From the NCBI GenBank assembly GCA_012932865.1, contig SAXG01000015.1:682001-746000 (forward strand): a stretch of 64,000 nt of DNA, given 5' to 3'. Source of the DNA: Amylostereum areolatum (taxonomy: Eukaryota > Basidiomycota > Agaricomycetes > Russulales > Stereaceae). This document shows, one piece after another, positions 10,618-21,987 of this stretch. A program made the position numbers and the translations under genes. Below the pieces are notes generated by a model. It was given only the letters and a program-made list of their open reading frames with translations. It made no database searches and had not been told where the DNA came from. The stretch's first letter is position 1. Each line of letters starts with the position of its first letter.

Positions 10618-12893
10618 ATGGTCCCCTTTAATCCTGTACTCCTCGCTATTGCTATCCTGGCGACATCGTGCACTGCCGCGCCGACCAGCAACGCGACAAT
10701 GGCGATCTCAGCCGCCACCGGTTCTGCAGATGCCAATTCCGTGGCAGATAGCTCTCTGGTTGCGACCGCGGCAGCATTGAGCTCGGTCACCTCCAAGCGC
10801 TGCAAGCCCTGCCTCCGAAGCTACCCTCGGTAACGGCGTCAGCGCCGTCAGAGGTCCAGACGGTTACACCTGCCTCCACGGACCCGAACGCGCCGATTTT
10901 CCTGGTGAACGACACCGCCGTCGACCCGCAACCCATTCGTGGTAGCCTCGGGGCTACTATTCTCGGCCCTGAGAATGTCCCCCTCGAGTTTCAGAACCCG
11001 GGTACGCTCCATCGTTTCGTCGCCACTTTGTAGCTGTACTGATCATGACGTAGATTTCCTCGCTCCTCCCACCACCGATACCGGTGATGTGTATGGCTCC
11101 CATGCTTTTTTTACACATCCCCGCCGTCAATCTCACTATCTCCTTTCAGGATGAACGCTAAGTGGCCGATGTCGCTCAGCCACAACCGCCTGCAGACGGG
11201 TGGTTGGGCTCGGCAGCAGAACAGTGAGGCTCCCTTTTACCCCACGACTGGCCACCGCTGATCGCGACATGCTGCAGTCGAGGTCATGCCAATCGCTACC
11301 GCAATGGCAGGCGTCAACATGCGCTTGGAGGCTGGTGCTGTTCGGTGTGTATCGTGTCTAGGAAGACCGATATCCGGGATACTAATATTTGGTCATTACT
11401 CAGGGAGCTCCACTGGCATTCGACCGCAGAGGTAAAGTTGCCTTGATCATCTCATGGCTGTACTTGAACTGAATCGTCCAAAAGTGGGCCTACGTCCTGA
11501 AGGTCCGTCGGAACGTCTCAGTGCCGTAACCTTATCATAATGAAAGCCTCCAGGGCACCACATCAAATCACAGCACTCGACGCGAACGGCAGGAATTTCC
11601 TGGCTAATGTGGTACGTCTTCACTGTCTATGTGCACACGATCAGTTTCGTGAACCTGCGGGTGCGGTATAGAAAGCGGGGGACCTCTGGTATTTCCCACC
11701 CGGCATCCCTCATAGCTTGCAAGCGACTGGCGACCTAGCCGAAGGCACCGAATTTCTTCTGGTGGGTTTGTTTTGGGGAGGCCTTCTTCGTTATCTTACT
11801 GCGGCTGCTCCTGTCAGGTGTTCGACGATGGCGCCTTCAGCGAAGACGCTACATTCTTGGTATGTTTTTCAGATAGCTTACTCCAAAGATAGTTAACAAT
11901 CTATTTTAGTTGACGGACTGGATGTCCCATATCCCGATGGAGGCCCTTGCGAAGAACTTCCAGACGGACATCTCAGCATTCGCTCACATTCCCGTCCCAC
12001 GAGCTCTACATTTTCCCCACAGGTTAGCGTCTTGTGACCTTTGGTGGCATTACTCCTTCCGCTCACGCCGTAAACAGCTGTACCTCCGGATGATGCGCAA
12101 GCGGTGTCGGACCCTCAAGGACAAAGTCCAACGTCATTCGTCTTCCCGTTGTCACAAATGGCAGCAACGCCGCTGAGCGGCGGGTCAGTGAAGATCGTCG
12201 ACTCTACAATCTTTAACATATCTCAGACGATCGCAGTGGCCGACGTGACGGTCGAGCCCGGCGCGATACGTGAGCTCCATGTTAGTGCTATTACCCTTTT
12301 CACCAGAAACCTCCCATGCTGACACGGGTTCACAGTGGCATCCAACCCAGGACGAGTGGACCTTCTACCTGTAAGTCATCTCCGGCCTGAAATATCCGTA
12401 ACGACCGGGTTGACCTACGAACGGCGGGTTCACAGCTCAGGTCAGGCTCGTGTGAGCTTGTTCGCGGCTCAGAGCAACTCCCGCACGTTCGACTACCAAG
12501 CTGGCGATGTAGGATACGTCCCCGCCTCCTTCGGTGAGTACCTAGTTTGTCATTCTCTCCACGCCTCTCATCCTGGGATAGGTCATTACGTCGAGAACGT
12601 TGGAAACGATACCCTTCATTTCCTCGAGATCTTCAAGACCGGCAAGTGTCACATGCCTGAGATATTCGTACCCCGAGTCTGACTATTTTATTAGACCGCT
12701 TCCAGGACATCAGCCTCTCGCAGGTAAATCTCGTCCAATTTTATCAAGACTGATATCTCATTGATCTGTTTCTGCGTAGTGGCTCGCCCTCACTCCTCCA
12801 GCCCTGGTCAAAGCTCACCTGGGCTTCGACGATGCCACGATCGCCCATTTGAACAAGACGAAACAAGTCGTCGTCGGCCCTTCCTCGTCCTGA
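10618..12893 (+). CDS. oxalate decarboxylase (two-cupin, secreted), frame disrupted in this copy
   Basis: Mn-dependent conversion of oxalate to formate and CO2, normally extracellular in wood-decay fungi. A signal peptide (MVPFNPVLLAIAILATSCTA) is followed by a Ser/Ala-rich linker and two cupin domains. The first holds RELHWHSTAEWAYVLK and FPPGIPHSLQ, the second RELHWHPTQDEWTFYL. Lid region: SEDAT where many relatives have SE(N/D)ST. Exons after the first: to 11001, 11054-11090, 11150-11223, 11278-11344, 11404-11431, 11485-11502, 11554-11611, 11672-11761, 11818-11859, 11910-12022, 12078-12280, 12336-12370, 12436-12533, 12582-12641, 12695-12723, 12780-12893. The intron 12642-12694 has a GC donor (GCAAGT). 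The first intron (donor 10721, 10741 or 10759) is unresolved. Two +1 shifts break the frame, at 11554-11565 and in the CCC at 11991-11993. Either this is a pseudogene or the sequence has errors. Confidence 0.9.
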
Positions 12894-13942
12894 GTTTACC
12901 TTGTCGTATCGCTTGCATTTCCTTTATGGCCGGTTGAGTGTGTCCGTTCGGAATCGGTCGCAAATGTACGAGGGTTTATCTGTCGAGATCTATGTCACGA
13001 AATGGTCATGTACTCATTCAATGAACACTATCTATCCACTATGAATCAGAATGATACTTACGCACGAGTGTCTGACCCGGAAACGGTGGTGAGCATGGGG
13101 CACCGGTTGGCGTACCAGCAGAACAATAATGAAGTATAACACCGATAGTTCGCAAACTGATATTTACACTGCTCTTCCAGCCGGCGCTTTGCCAGTGAAG
13201 CGGTCCAGCTCAGCCGTGGTGCCAGACCTTCGAGCTTCGATGTCCATGTGGTCAGCGATGGTTGTGCCCACGGCCATAGATCGAGTACACAGATGCCCTG
13301 AAGAGCTTGAGCCTGTGGAACTACGCTAATGGCTACGCGTATGCCTTTGTGAGCGACGAAGTTAGCATCGCTGTAGCCGCACACCAAGTCGACCCCGCGG
13401 TACCGGCGACTTGGCTCTGATCAGTGCCCCGACGTTGTCGCTGCTCCTAAATTCCTTGGCAAACACCGCGCTGCTCATTTGGCTGAGATGGTTACGGTGA
13501 CACCTGGGCGCCGAGACGGGCGGAAGGTGCGTACCGCGTCGTCGTTCGAGTCGAAGTTGGTGAAAGACCCATGCGATTTACTTAAGTCACAAGGCAAGTG
13601 CTGGGGAAGCCACATGAAAAACATCTTTTCAGCTGTACTATCAGCTCAGTTGGCAAATGGCAGGTGCGTGCAGATGCAGGGCGCAGCGACAGCCGCCAGC
13701 GTGATGTGGGGCCGGGTGATTGTTGGCAACGGCGACGAAGGCAAACTAGCGACGCCGAGTAACGTATAAACGCTCTTGCCGAGCCTCCGCGGTCCAGTTC
13801 GACTTTTGCCCTCTTTCCGAATCCCTCTTCCTCCTCCCCTGTCCGTGACCGCTCTTCGTCCCAGCGGGCTTCGTCGAGGACGCCCTCTCTCATTTTTACG
13901 CACACACTCATTTGTTTTCTCCTCTCCCCTCGCGTCCAAGAC
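12894..13942. other. intergenic region with possible minus-strand remnant
   Basis: Between the oxalate decarboxylase stop and the AA14-like start. On the minus strand, about 13140-13410, two adjoining frames read like a conserved protein fragment (CGYSDANFVAHKGIRVAIS, then VGTTIADHMDIEARRSGTT). They are not joined by good splice sites and I do not recognise the family; a gene remnant is likely. The AA14 promoter has a TATAAA at 13765-13770. Confidence 0.35.
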
Positions 13943-15279
13943 ATGCTCCCGACCCTCCTTCTCGCCTTGGCCGGCACCGCCGCCGCCCACTCTGCCATCT
14001 GGCATCCCTCCATGTACGGGTTCAACAAGACTACCGGTGACAACCGTGCCCTCGACCCTCTTTATGGCCGCCATTTCAACACGAGCGACGAGAACGACAG
14101 CTGGTGGTTCGTACGTATCGACCGTTCGTACCTTCTCCGCATCTTCACTCATTTTCCGTTTTTTTCCCAGCACGGTCATCTGAAGTATCCCCCGCACCCG
14201 GATGACATTATGCAGCTTCCCTCCGGTGGTAGCCAGACGATTGAAATCTCCTGCGACAAGGGCCTGACATCTTACTACTCATCTGCTCCCGGGTACGTCT
14301 TCCTTTCGACATCCTCGTATTCACCCTAACCCTATCGGCCCTGTAGTGGCGACACTCGCGACTCAAGCAACCCCGACTACCCGTGCCCTGGCAAGCCCAC
14401 CGCGGAGTTCCACACCACTGGTCAGGACGACACTGGAGGATGCGCCATCGCCATTGCCTACAAGTCTGAAGGCTGGGCCGTCCAGCCCGAAGACTTCGTC
14501 GTCATCAGTGTGAACCAGGCTTGCGTCTGGAATCTCCACACCTCCTTTGACATCCCCGACAACCTTCCCCCCTGCCCGAACGGCAAGTGCATCTGTGGAT
14601 TCTTCTGGGGCCACCAGGCAGATTCTGGATCAGAGCAAAGTACGTAGCTTAACTTTATCTTCAGCTTCGGGCTTCCTCAGATTCTGACTTCGTGATAAGT
14701 CTTCATGAACGGCTTCCAATGTAACATTGATGGCGCCACTGGGAGCCAGCCTCTTCCTACACCCAACGTTGCCCGTCGCTGTGGTGACGACAAGTACCTC
14801 AACCGTGCCGCTAATACTGGCAACTGCACCATCGGCGCCAAATCCCCCAACTATTGGTACCAGGCCGAGGGCAACAATGTACGTCGTCCAGCTGTTTACC
14901 ATTCACTCGCGTCTCTGACATGCCCCGGATAAATAGCAATTCGAGGACCACTACACTCCGCCGAGTTACCAGAGCCTCTACGGCTTCACCAACGGGGCGC
15001 AGAAAGATCTCTTCGACGGAATCGGCGCGACCCAGCCCAGCGGCACGGTCCCTGGTATCCCCGCCTCGACGACAATTTCTCAGGGCGGTCCGTCCAAGCG
15101 CTGGTACGTGCTCTCGTGCCGTCTTTGTGACCCCTTCTTCACACCGACACCTCTGCAGGCCATCGGCCCCCACGCCTCCGTCCGCTCCGCTTCGCCGCGT
15201 GCAGGAAAATGCCATCCACGGCGACCATCAGGCCCGCCATGCCTGGGGTCAACATCGCCGCTTCGGTTACGCCGTCTGA
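13943..15279 (+). CDS. AA14-like lytic polysaccharide monooxygenase, secreted
   Basis: Copper enzyme that oxidatively cleaves polysaccharide, xylan on cellulose in characterised AA14 members. The signal peptide MLPTLLLALAGTAAA is followed directly by His, the required N-terminal copper ligand, in the mature start HSAIWHPSMYGFN. Six exons give 349 residues with correct phases: 13943-14110, 14171-14292, 14347-14639, 14700-14878, 14937-15103, 15159-15279. Other landmarks are WWFHGHLKYPP (second copper His candidate), SCDKGLTSYYSSAPGGD, a long catalytic region with many Cys (PNGKCICGFFWGHQ) and a C-terminal tail rich in Pro, His and Arg. The tail has no binding module or GPI signal that I can see. 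Assignment to AA14 rests on my memory of the mature N-terminus; the broader class (secreted His1 copper enzyme) is firmer. Confidence 0.78.
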
Positions 15280-15828
15280 GCTTTCCCGCCGTTCCCCCCA
15301 CGATCGAGCCCGGGGACGTGCGATACTAACTATTCCATGCCGTTCTTGATATCCGTCTCTCATCCGTTCTCTCTCCGTCCATTTCCTCTCATTGTATCAT
15401 ACCTCATCCGGTTTGCTTCGTCATTCCCTCGGTGCACATACCCCTCCGCATTCCTGCATGCGCCTCCTTGCCTTATCGCGGCCTGCGGCCCACGGTGCTC
15501 CTTCTATCCCATTCCTCTCCCTGCGCTGTCGGTCCCACGCGAGCGTGTGGATTTGACGCGCATCGTGCTGCATATGCGCTCATTTTGAAGCCTGTCGCGA
15601 TGTTGTACACACTGTAGGCGTAGTTCTGGAGCTCCCCTATAACCAATAATATCGCAATTTATTACTTGAGGTCATTATCAAAGAGACGTCCCGAGCATCA
15701 AGGGTATCCGTGTATGAGCTACAAATGTTCCGTACGTACGTACTTGCATGCCGAGGGGTGCGTGAAGGACGAAGACTGAGAGAAGGGTCCGTGCTTGGCT
15801 GCACGCAATTAAGGAAAACTAGACCTAC
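15280..15828. other. convergent 3' intergenic region
   Basis: 549 bp between the converging AA14-like and DUF4112 genes. It probably holds both 3' untranslated regions. No structured element or gene was recognised. Confidence 0.5.
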
Positions 15829-16755
15829 TTACGACGATTTCGGTGTCTTCGGCGGGGAAGAGCCGATTTCCTCAACGAAACGGCTGTCTCGTTTCTGAAT
15901 TTGAGGGATGCTCTTGTCTTTGCTGCTTCTCCTCCACATCCAACTCCTACGACTGTTTCCGCTTGGGCTCCGAGCAGGTGCTTCCAAGTTGGAGGGGCCA
16001 GCTTCGGCGGTCTCGTTGGGGGCATTGTTCGGAGATATTTGTTTGTCTTTTCCTTTGGAGGCGGGCGCGATCGCCTTGGTTTGAGCACTCTCCTTGGTAT
16101 TTCCCTCTCCACGTTGCCGAAGGTACTCTTCCAAAAGGGTAGCATTGCGCGAATTGGCGCGCCATGCTGCGAGCATGACGTCGCCGACGATGGGCACAAC
16201 ACCGACCACGGTAGCGATGGCAAGGTTGAGCAACATGCGCTGGATGAGCCAAGGCGGCACACTAGCGCAATGACAATAAGCGACGAACACCGGATGGGTG
16301 AATGCATGGGACGTACTCCGCCTTGCGGGCCTTGCGTATTACGAGAAAGTATCCCAACGACGCATCCGCGATGTCACCGGCAGCCGGGATCATACCTGGA
16401 CGTGGGGAGGTAAAGGCTTCAGGAAACGGACGTTCCATGGTGAGAAGCTACTCACCAATGATGAATGTCCATCCAAACCTCAAACCGCAGATGTTGAACC
16501 CCTTGTCGAGATAGTGAGCGCGTTTGTTCACCGACCGCAGGATTTTCATATCACGGTCGGACAAGCCAGGCGGAAGCGCACGCTGGGCAAGAGAATCAGA
16601 CCTGCCACAGGTAACAAATGAAAGTGGCACACCTTTCGTCGCTTCTGGCGACCTCGGTCATCCGTGTAGGTCTCGTATAGAGGATCGGTGGGCGTGTAAT
16701 GCTCCATATGGCGGGAGAATAGCTTCTTCCCTGCTGCATTTATGACTGTGTCCAT
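15829..16755 (-). CDS. DUF4112 domain protein
   Basis: Four exons (16633-16755, 16456-16582, 16317-16395, 15829-16261) give 253 residues in frame. The family signature is present: AHYLDKGFNICGLRFGWTF, then a GMIPAAGDIADASLGYF segment and VPPWLIQRMLLNLAIATVVG, followed by VPIVGDVMLAAWRANSRN. The two glycine-rich hydrophobic stretches are usually read as membrane-associated helices. The C-terminal ~100 residues are Lys/Ser/Pro-rich and likely disordered. The biochemical role of DUF4112 proteins is not known. It converges with the AA14-like gene. The S53 peptidase stop lies 278 bp upstream, in the same orientation. Confidence 0.88.
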
Positions 16756-17033
16756 ATTCCTTCTCTGGTGTGTGGACGCGTTGAGATGAGATGTAAGCGA
16801 CGATGGGGGGATGGTCGAGGGGAAGAACGAGGCAGCCTTGAGCTTGAACGATGCCCAAGGCAAGAACCGAAACCAAAGGAGCTTCCGCAAGTGACGTCAC
16901 AGCACGTGTGCACAAGTTCACGTCGACATTTCAAATTCATGTCACTACATAGAGTACTGCACGAGCACCCTACATAAGTACGATACGTCGTGTTTACTAG
17001 CCAAAAGATAACAAAAGCATCTTCCCTTCTCGT

Positions 17034-19441
17034 CTACGCACCGGGAGCGACAATGGCTTTCAGCTTCCCAAAGTCAGGGGTTCCCAACCCCGTAACTGCA
17101 TCCCAACCTGTCTCAATGAATCAGTGCAAGGCATCCCGGAGTAAATGCTGTTGAACATACCGACTGTAGCCTGAGGTAGAGGGGAGAACATGAGTTCTCA
17201 TTTCGGGCACAAGCAAAGAAGATGCTCACGTTAAAACCTGGAGTACCGCATCCAGGATTATTGCCGATCGTGATGTCGTTAAATCCAGAGACCGCTTGAG
17301 AGTAAAACAGCGGATTAAGGAAGCCCAGCGGGGAAAGACCTTGCGATATCCGCGCATCATTCAGAAGTGATACAAATCCTGTGAACGTAGGAGAAGATGC
17401 GGAAGTGCCGCCAATCGATACAGCCTCCCCGGATAGGAAGATACGGAACCTGTCGCCTTGGGCAGCCACGTCGGGGATTGCCTAGAAGTATAGGTAAGTG
17501 ACGTTGTCAGTGTGATGGCCTATTTATTTGAGAACTGGTTGGTCCAGCTTACCCTCCCAGATCTTTTGGGCAGCGAGTCAGATAGAGATAGGTACTACAA
17601 TAAAGTTACGCACGCGTTGAACAACCCGGCATATGTCCCATTTGGAAGCGCATCCAGGAATGTCGTCACAGCGTCGTTTTGGTAGCTTGGTCGTGCAAAC
17701 TAGAAATGGAGAATACTCGTGTTAGGTCTGATTCTTTTGAGGAGCTATGGGGAACGCACGTAGTTGCTAAACCCTCCACCAGAGAAAAAGACGGCGACCT
17801 CAGGAACATCGATAGTGCCCCCCACAGCAGTGACGCTGAGAAAATCGATACTCGAGCGTCAAGTAGATCAAAAGAAACTCACAATGGACAGCTGGCTGGG
17901 AATCCAGGGATGAACTGGGTGATATTTCGGCCATCATTGGTAAGGCATTCCGATGTTGTAGGGTCAGGGTCTCCATCGCCCACCCCACCGTCTCCAGAGC
18001 TGAACATAAGGGAAACTCCTCGTGCACCTGACATCCTATAAACACTTTCCCCATCTCGAAATTGGGGCGGCGACATACCTAGCTGGGCGAAGCTAGCGCA
18101 CACACGCTGCGCAAAACTCTCGGGTACTGGTTAGAATATGGTCGATGAACATTATGGTCTTTCAAGAGATAATGGTACTCACCCGTTTGCTCGTCATCGC
18201 CGTAGCTCGTGGAGATAGCCTGTGGGACCGTGTCTTGGGATAACACGAAATCTAGCCACTGTATAGGGGTGAGGAAAGCAAACAGGGGCTGGGCAATACA
18301 GATACGAACCTCGTCGTATGGCTCGTTGGTGTCGGTGGGAGTGTTTTGGTCCGGTATGAATGGAGGCCTTCCGCCCGTGGAGAAAAACGTACCAGGAGTC
18401 GGGAACGTAAGTCCAAAAGCGAATTGCACGTCCAAATTTGCCTCGGCGCCGGCCTCGTCCGTACTCTGGTTGTTCTGCCCGCCTGTTCAAAATACAAATC
18501 GTTACGATGCTCTTCATGGCGAGTGCGCAGAAACAACTCACCATTGACAAGAACCACGTTGAACGACGAGTTGAGGGCGTCCGGCCGTTGGTTGGCGAAG
18601 AATAGCTGCAAATCGTCGAAGTTTGCGAACTGCTCGAGATAGCCAGTAATTCCGATTTGGTTCCCATTGGTTGCCGAGCTATTGAATCCGACCGCATTGT
18701 ATAGCTGCTTCAGGCAAGTAATTGTGATAGTCGTGTTACAACTGGGATCCACCTCGACGTCGGAACCAGGTATCTTGATTTTCGCCACCCCGGCCGTTGG
18801 CGATTCAGGTAAAGGTTTGGAGAAGCGGAAGGTCGTCTTCTGTGCTTTGACGCGACTGAAGTATGTTGTGGGCTGGATCAACTCGATATGCGCGTGTACG
18901 TGTTGCGGAAGAGCATAGCTCGTAGTGCGCACAATCACGTCACCGTCAACCACATGCTTCCACATGTAGAAATTCTGCGCGCATGCGGTTATTAGGGAGA
19001 CAGCATGCGTATAACCTGGGAATTCACTCACGGTATCGAGCATCGTTTCTGCCAAAGACACCGGTACCTTTACCGTGACCCAGTCCTGAGCAGGCGAGCG
19101 CACGCAATCGTTCTCGTTGATGCCATGCGCAGCCAACCAGCTGTTGACAGCGGCGAGGCTGTCCGGGTGGGGAACCACCAGTTCCTCGACATCTGCCTTG
19201 GAAAGATGTGCGCCGTACCGCTCGTGGTAGGGATCGCTCACTTCATACAGATGGACGCTCGAGTTCGTGGAAGTTGGGTTGAGGAAGGGCGATGCGAAGG
19301 GGGATGATATGGTCCGGTGGCGCGGCACCCAAGTTAATCCAGTTGCGAGGGAGCCGGGATGCTCTCTTTGAGACGATGGACACCAGACAAGGCTGAGGTC
19401 AATCCAGCGAACGCTACACATGTTAGAGGGAGGAGGAACAT
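17034..19441 (-). CDS. sedolisin-family (S53) tripeptidyl peptidase, secreted; two apparent frameshifts near the N-terminus
   Basis: Acid serine-carboxyl protease, normally secreted as a zymogen. The signal peptide [19 protein letters not shown] is followed by an inhibitory prodomain with [18 protein letters not shown]. The catalytic triad elements are visible: Glu and Asp in [10 protein letters not shown], Asp in MFSSGDGG, Ser in [10 protein letters not shown]. The calcium site lies near the end ([22 protein letters not shown]). Twelve exons: 19032-19441, 18542-18974, 18310-18482, 18183-18258, 18079-18126, 17883-18027, 17760-17835, 17614-17699, 17553-17562, 17230-17481, 17161-17170, 17034-17107. 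Two exons are only 10 nt long, yet needed to keep the conserved frame. In exon 1, single extra bases near 19341-19350 and 19251-19260 shift the frame twice; allowing for both, the protein has about 596 residues. A TATAAA lies at 19492-19497. Confidence 0.9.
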
Positions 19442-20451
19442 GATGTACGCCTGACAGGAGGACAGAGGACGGCCACTGACCTTTATACCCAGGACGGTCT
19501 CAATAATGCGACGAGAATTCTTATTCGAAAAGCCGACCGTCGGGTAACTTCTATCGGATTCGCATGACCATTACCATATTGGCCTCGCCGAAGGTCCTGG
19601 TCATGTCAGGGGCATGATGTTATGCTTCTTTGGTAGAAGCAATGTCAAGAGTGGACGGATAGTGAATTTTATTGAGGTTCTTACAGTCGATGTCCACGCC
19701 AGCGGTACCGAAAGCAAGTAAAGCGTTGTCCTCAAAATGCCGTGGCGATAGACCAAGAGCTTGAGGTCGTGTGGCATAACCAACGGTCTGAGGCTTCCAT
19801 CAGGACGTAATATTTTAACGCTGGCCTTTTCCACACGTTCTGCGGTCTGTCGTGATATGAGCGGTTTTGATACCCAGTGGGACTAAACAGCCGCTCGCTG
19901 AAGAATGATCCTTGATAGTAGAAAGACCTGGCGTGTACCTACGGAGAAGCATCACAATGAGAGAGTGAGGATACGATAAGGAGTCACATACCGATCCTTA
20001 GGCCTCGAGGCCTGAGGCGGTCCAGGGTTATGTTTGATAGATTCAAGAGCCATGGAACTGCTGGATCTGGATTGCAGATGCAGCATGTGAGTGTATCCGA
20101 TTGGAGCAAGCTCAATGCGAATGTGGACCAGACAGAGTACCTGCCTTAGTAGTCCGGACACATCGATCCACTCAGTCCATTGGGTATGAGCACATTGAAC
20201 CCTTGAAGAATAAAGAATAATTCCGTTGTTGAACCGTTTGACATACGCGACGTTGGGTCGTAAGAAGTGGGAGGGACAGAAGGTAAGGAAACGTCGACGC
20301 GAGAACGATGATGAGATAGGGATGCACATCCGACGAATAGGCAAGACGAGAGGGATAACATAGGATAGAACGAGTGACGATGAGATGCAGGGAAATTGGA
20401 GGACACAAATGGGATCTATCATGAAGTGCGGTGATAACCAACCTGACACCT
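19442..20451. other. intergenic region between Ras1 3' end and S53 promoter
   Basis: About 1 kb. The part nearest 19442 is the S53 promoter. The part nearest 20451 should be the Ras1 3' untranslated region. Minus-strand frames here lack splice logic and family resemblance. Confidence 0.45.
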
Positions 20452-21471
20452 CTACGCAACGATGCACCCGCCACAGCAGCCCGCCGAGCTCTGGTCTGCA
20501 CCATCGGGGCGGCTGAAGCCACCAGGTGCCCCGGGACCATTGGGCTGAACAGGACGACCCGTCTGTTGCTCCTAAGCAAGTGGTACGACAGACAGTCAGC
20601 ACAGTACACAAGCACGCCGACAGCAAACAGCGGCGCGAGCGCACCTTGTTGTACTTGCGAATCTCGCGAACGAGGTTGGAAAAGGCTTCATCAACGTTGA
20701 TGCGTTGCTTAGCAGACGTTTCGATAAAGCGGCAGCCAAAGTGTTTGGCGAGGTCGCGGCCCTCTACGGAACGGTTGCGAAAGTGAGTGTGTGTCGAATC
20801 AAGATACCGCGGGGAACACACCGTTGTTGCCGACCTGGCGCTCATACTCAAGATCGCACTTGTTGGCGACGACGATGACCGGGAAAGAGTCCTTGTCCTT
20901 CACACGGAGAATCTGCTGATGGAACGTGCTGATTTCCTCGAACGAGTTGCGAGACGTGATGGAGTACACGAGAAGGAAGCCTTCTCCAGTACGCATGTAC
21001 TGCTCACGCATAGCACTATTGAGAGGGAAAGGAGTAAGTTGATACGATCAAACCTGTGCCGAGGAGATAATGTAGACGTACCCGTATTCCTCCTGTCCAG
21101 CAGTGTCCAGGACGTCGAGGAGGGCCACCTCGTCGTCGATGACACATTGCTTCCTGTACGAATCTGAGGAGCACGAGAAATTTCAACGTCATTGGTCGAA
21201 GGATAGAACAAGATGGGCGAACCTTCGATAGTAGGGTCGTACTCGTCAACGAAATGGCTTTGGATGAATTGAATCGTCAGTGCCGACTTTCCGACGCCTG
21301 GAAGTCAAAACACAATGAGAGAAGGGCCGTAATGTATGGGGTGAGGACCCACCACCACCACCGACAACGACGAGCTTGTACTCCCTCAAGAACTGGGCCT
21401 ACGGGGACAAGGAATTGAGCAGGGGAAGCATATAAAGAATGAGAGTGGGGATGACGACGCACTCTGGACAT
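20452..21471 (-). CDS. RAS1: Ras1 small GTPase
   Basis: Membrane-bound GTP switch controlling cAMP/PKA and MAP-kinase signalling, growth and mating in fungi. Seven coding exons (21463-21471, 21353-21398, 21223-21297, 21082-21163, 20822-21015, 20645-20763, 20452-20571) give 214 residues with every phase correct. Motifs: P-loop GGGGVGKSA, effector region [20 protein letters not shown] with the catalytic Gln, [10 protein letters not shown] (NKCD guanine specificity) and ETSAK. The hypervariable tail ends GCCGGCIVA, a CAAX box preceded by two cysteines that could be palmitoylated. The first coding exon is only 9 nt (Met-Ser-Arg), and an intron interrupts the P-loop codons. No activating substitution is seen at the Gly12 or Gln61 equivalents. 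Confidence 0.97.
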
Positions 21472-21987
21472 GACTGAAGTAGCGGAAATGAATCAAACGT
21501 GAAGAACGGGGGATGGAAAGGGGATGGGAGAAGGAGGGAGGACAAGGCCGGGCTGTGAAGGCGGCGGACGACACTGTCGGTCCTAGTAGAGCAAGTGATG
21601 CCATCCATTATAAAGTTCCCACGGTCCTCAAGGCTCACACACAGCATTCCCATGTCATTGTACAAGTTCCTTCAACTCTTAGTTAAACTTAAACTACCTG
21701 ATACACTTCTAGTTATATGTGCAAACGAGCGTCGTCGTAAGTAATCGTAAAGAGGTCGTATGATGGAAGAAAAGGCTCCAAGCCAGCCAAGGCGACAGCT
21801 AACGTCAGAGCGCAGGACTATGTACAGTACCGAAACGCAAGTCCGAATATAAATTAGATCGTAACAATAGAATTAAAAAGCACGCGCGACGGACATGCAA
21901 GTGTAGGAAGTAGCGCAGCGGCGATAATTTAGCTGTTAGCATTCACTAGTCCAACAGCACGATCACCATCATCCCCACCATCCTGTC
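21472..21987. promoter_or_regulatory. Ras1 upstream region
   Basis: 516 bp between the Ras1 start and the 3' end of the receptor gene, both on the minus strand. The part nearest 21472 is the likely Ras1 promoter and 5' leader. The AT-rich part (about 21680-21960) probably includes the receptor 3' untranslated region. No specific regulatory site was recognised. Confidence 0.4.
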
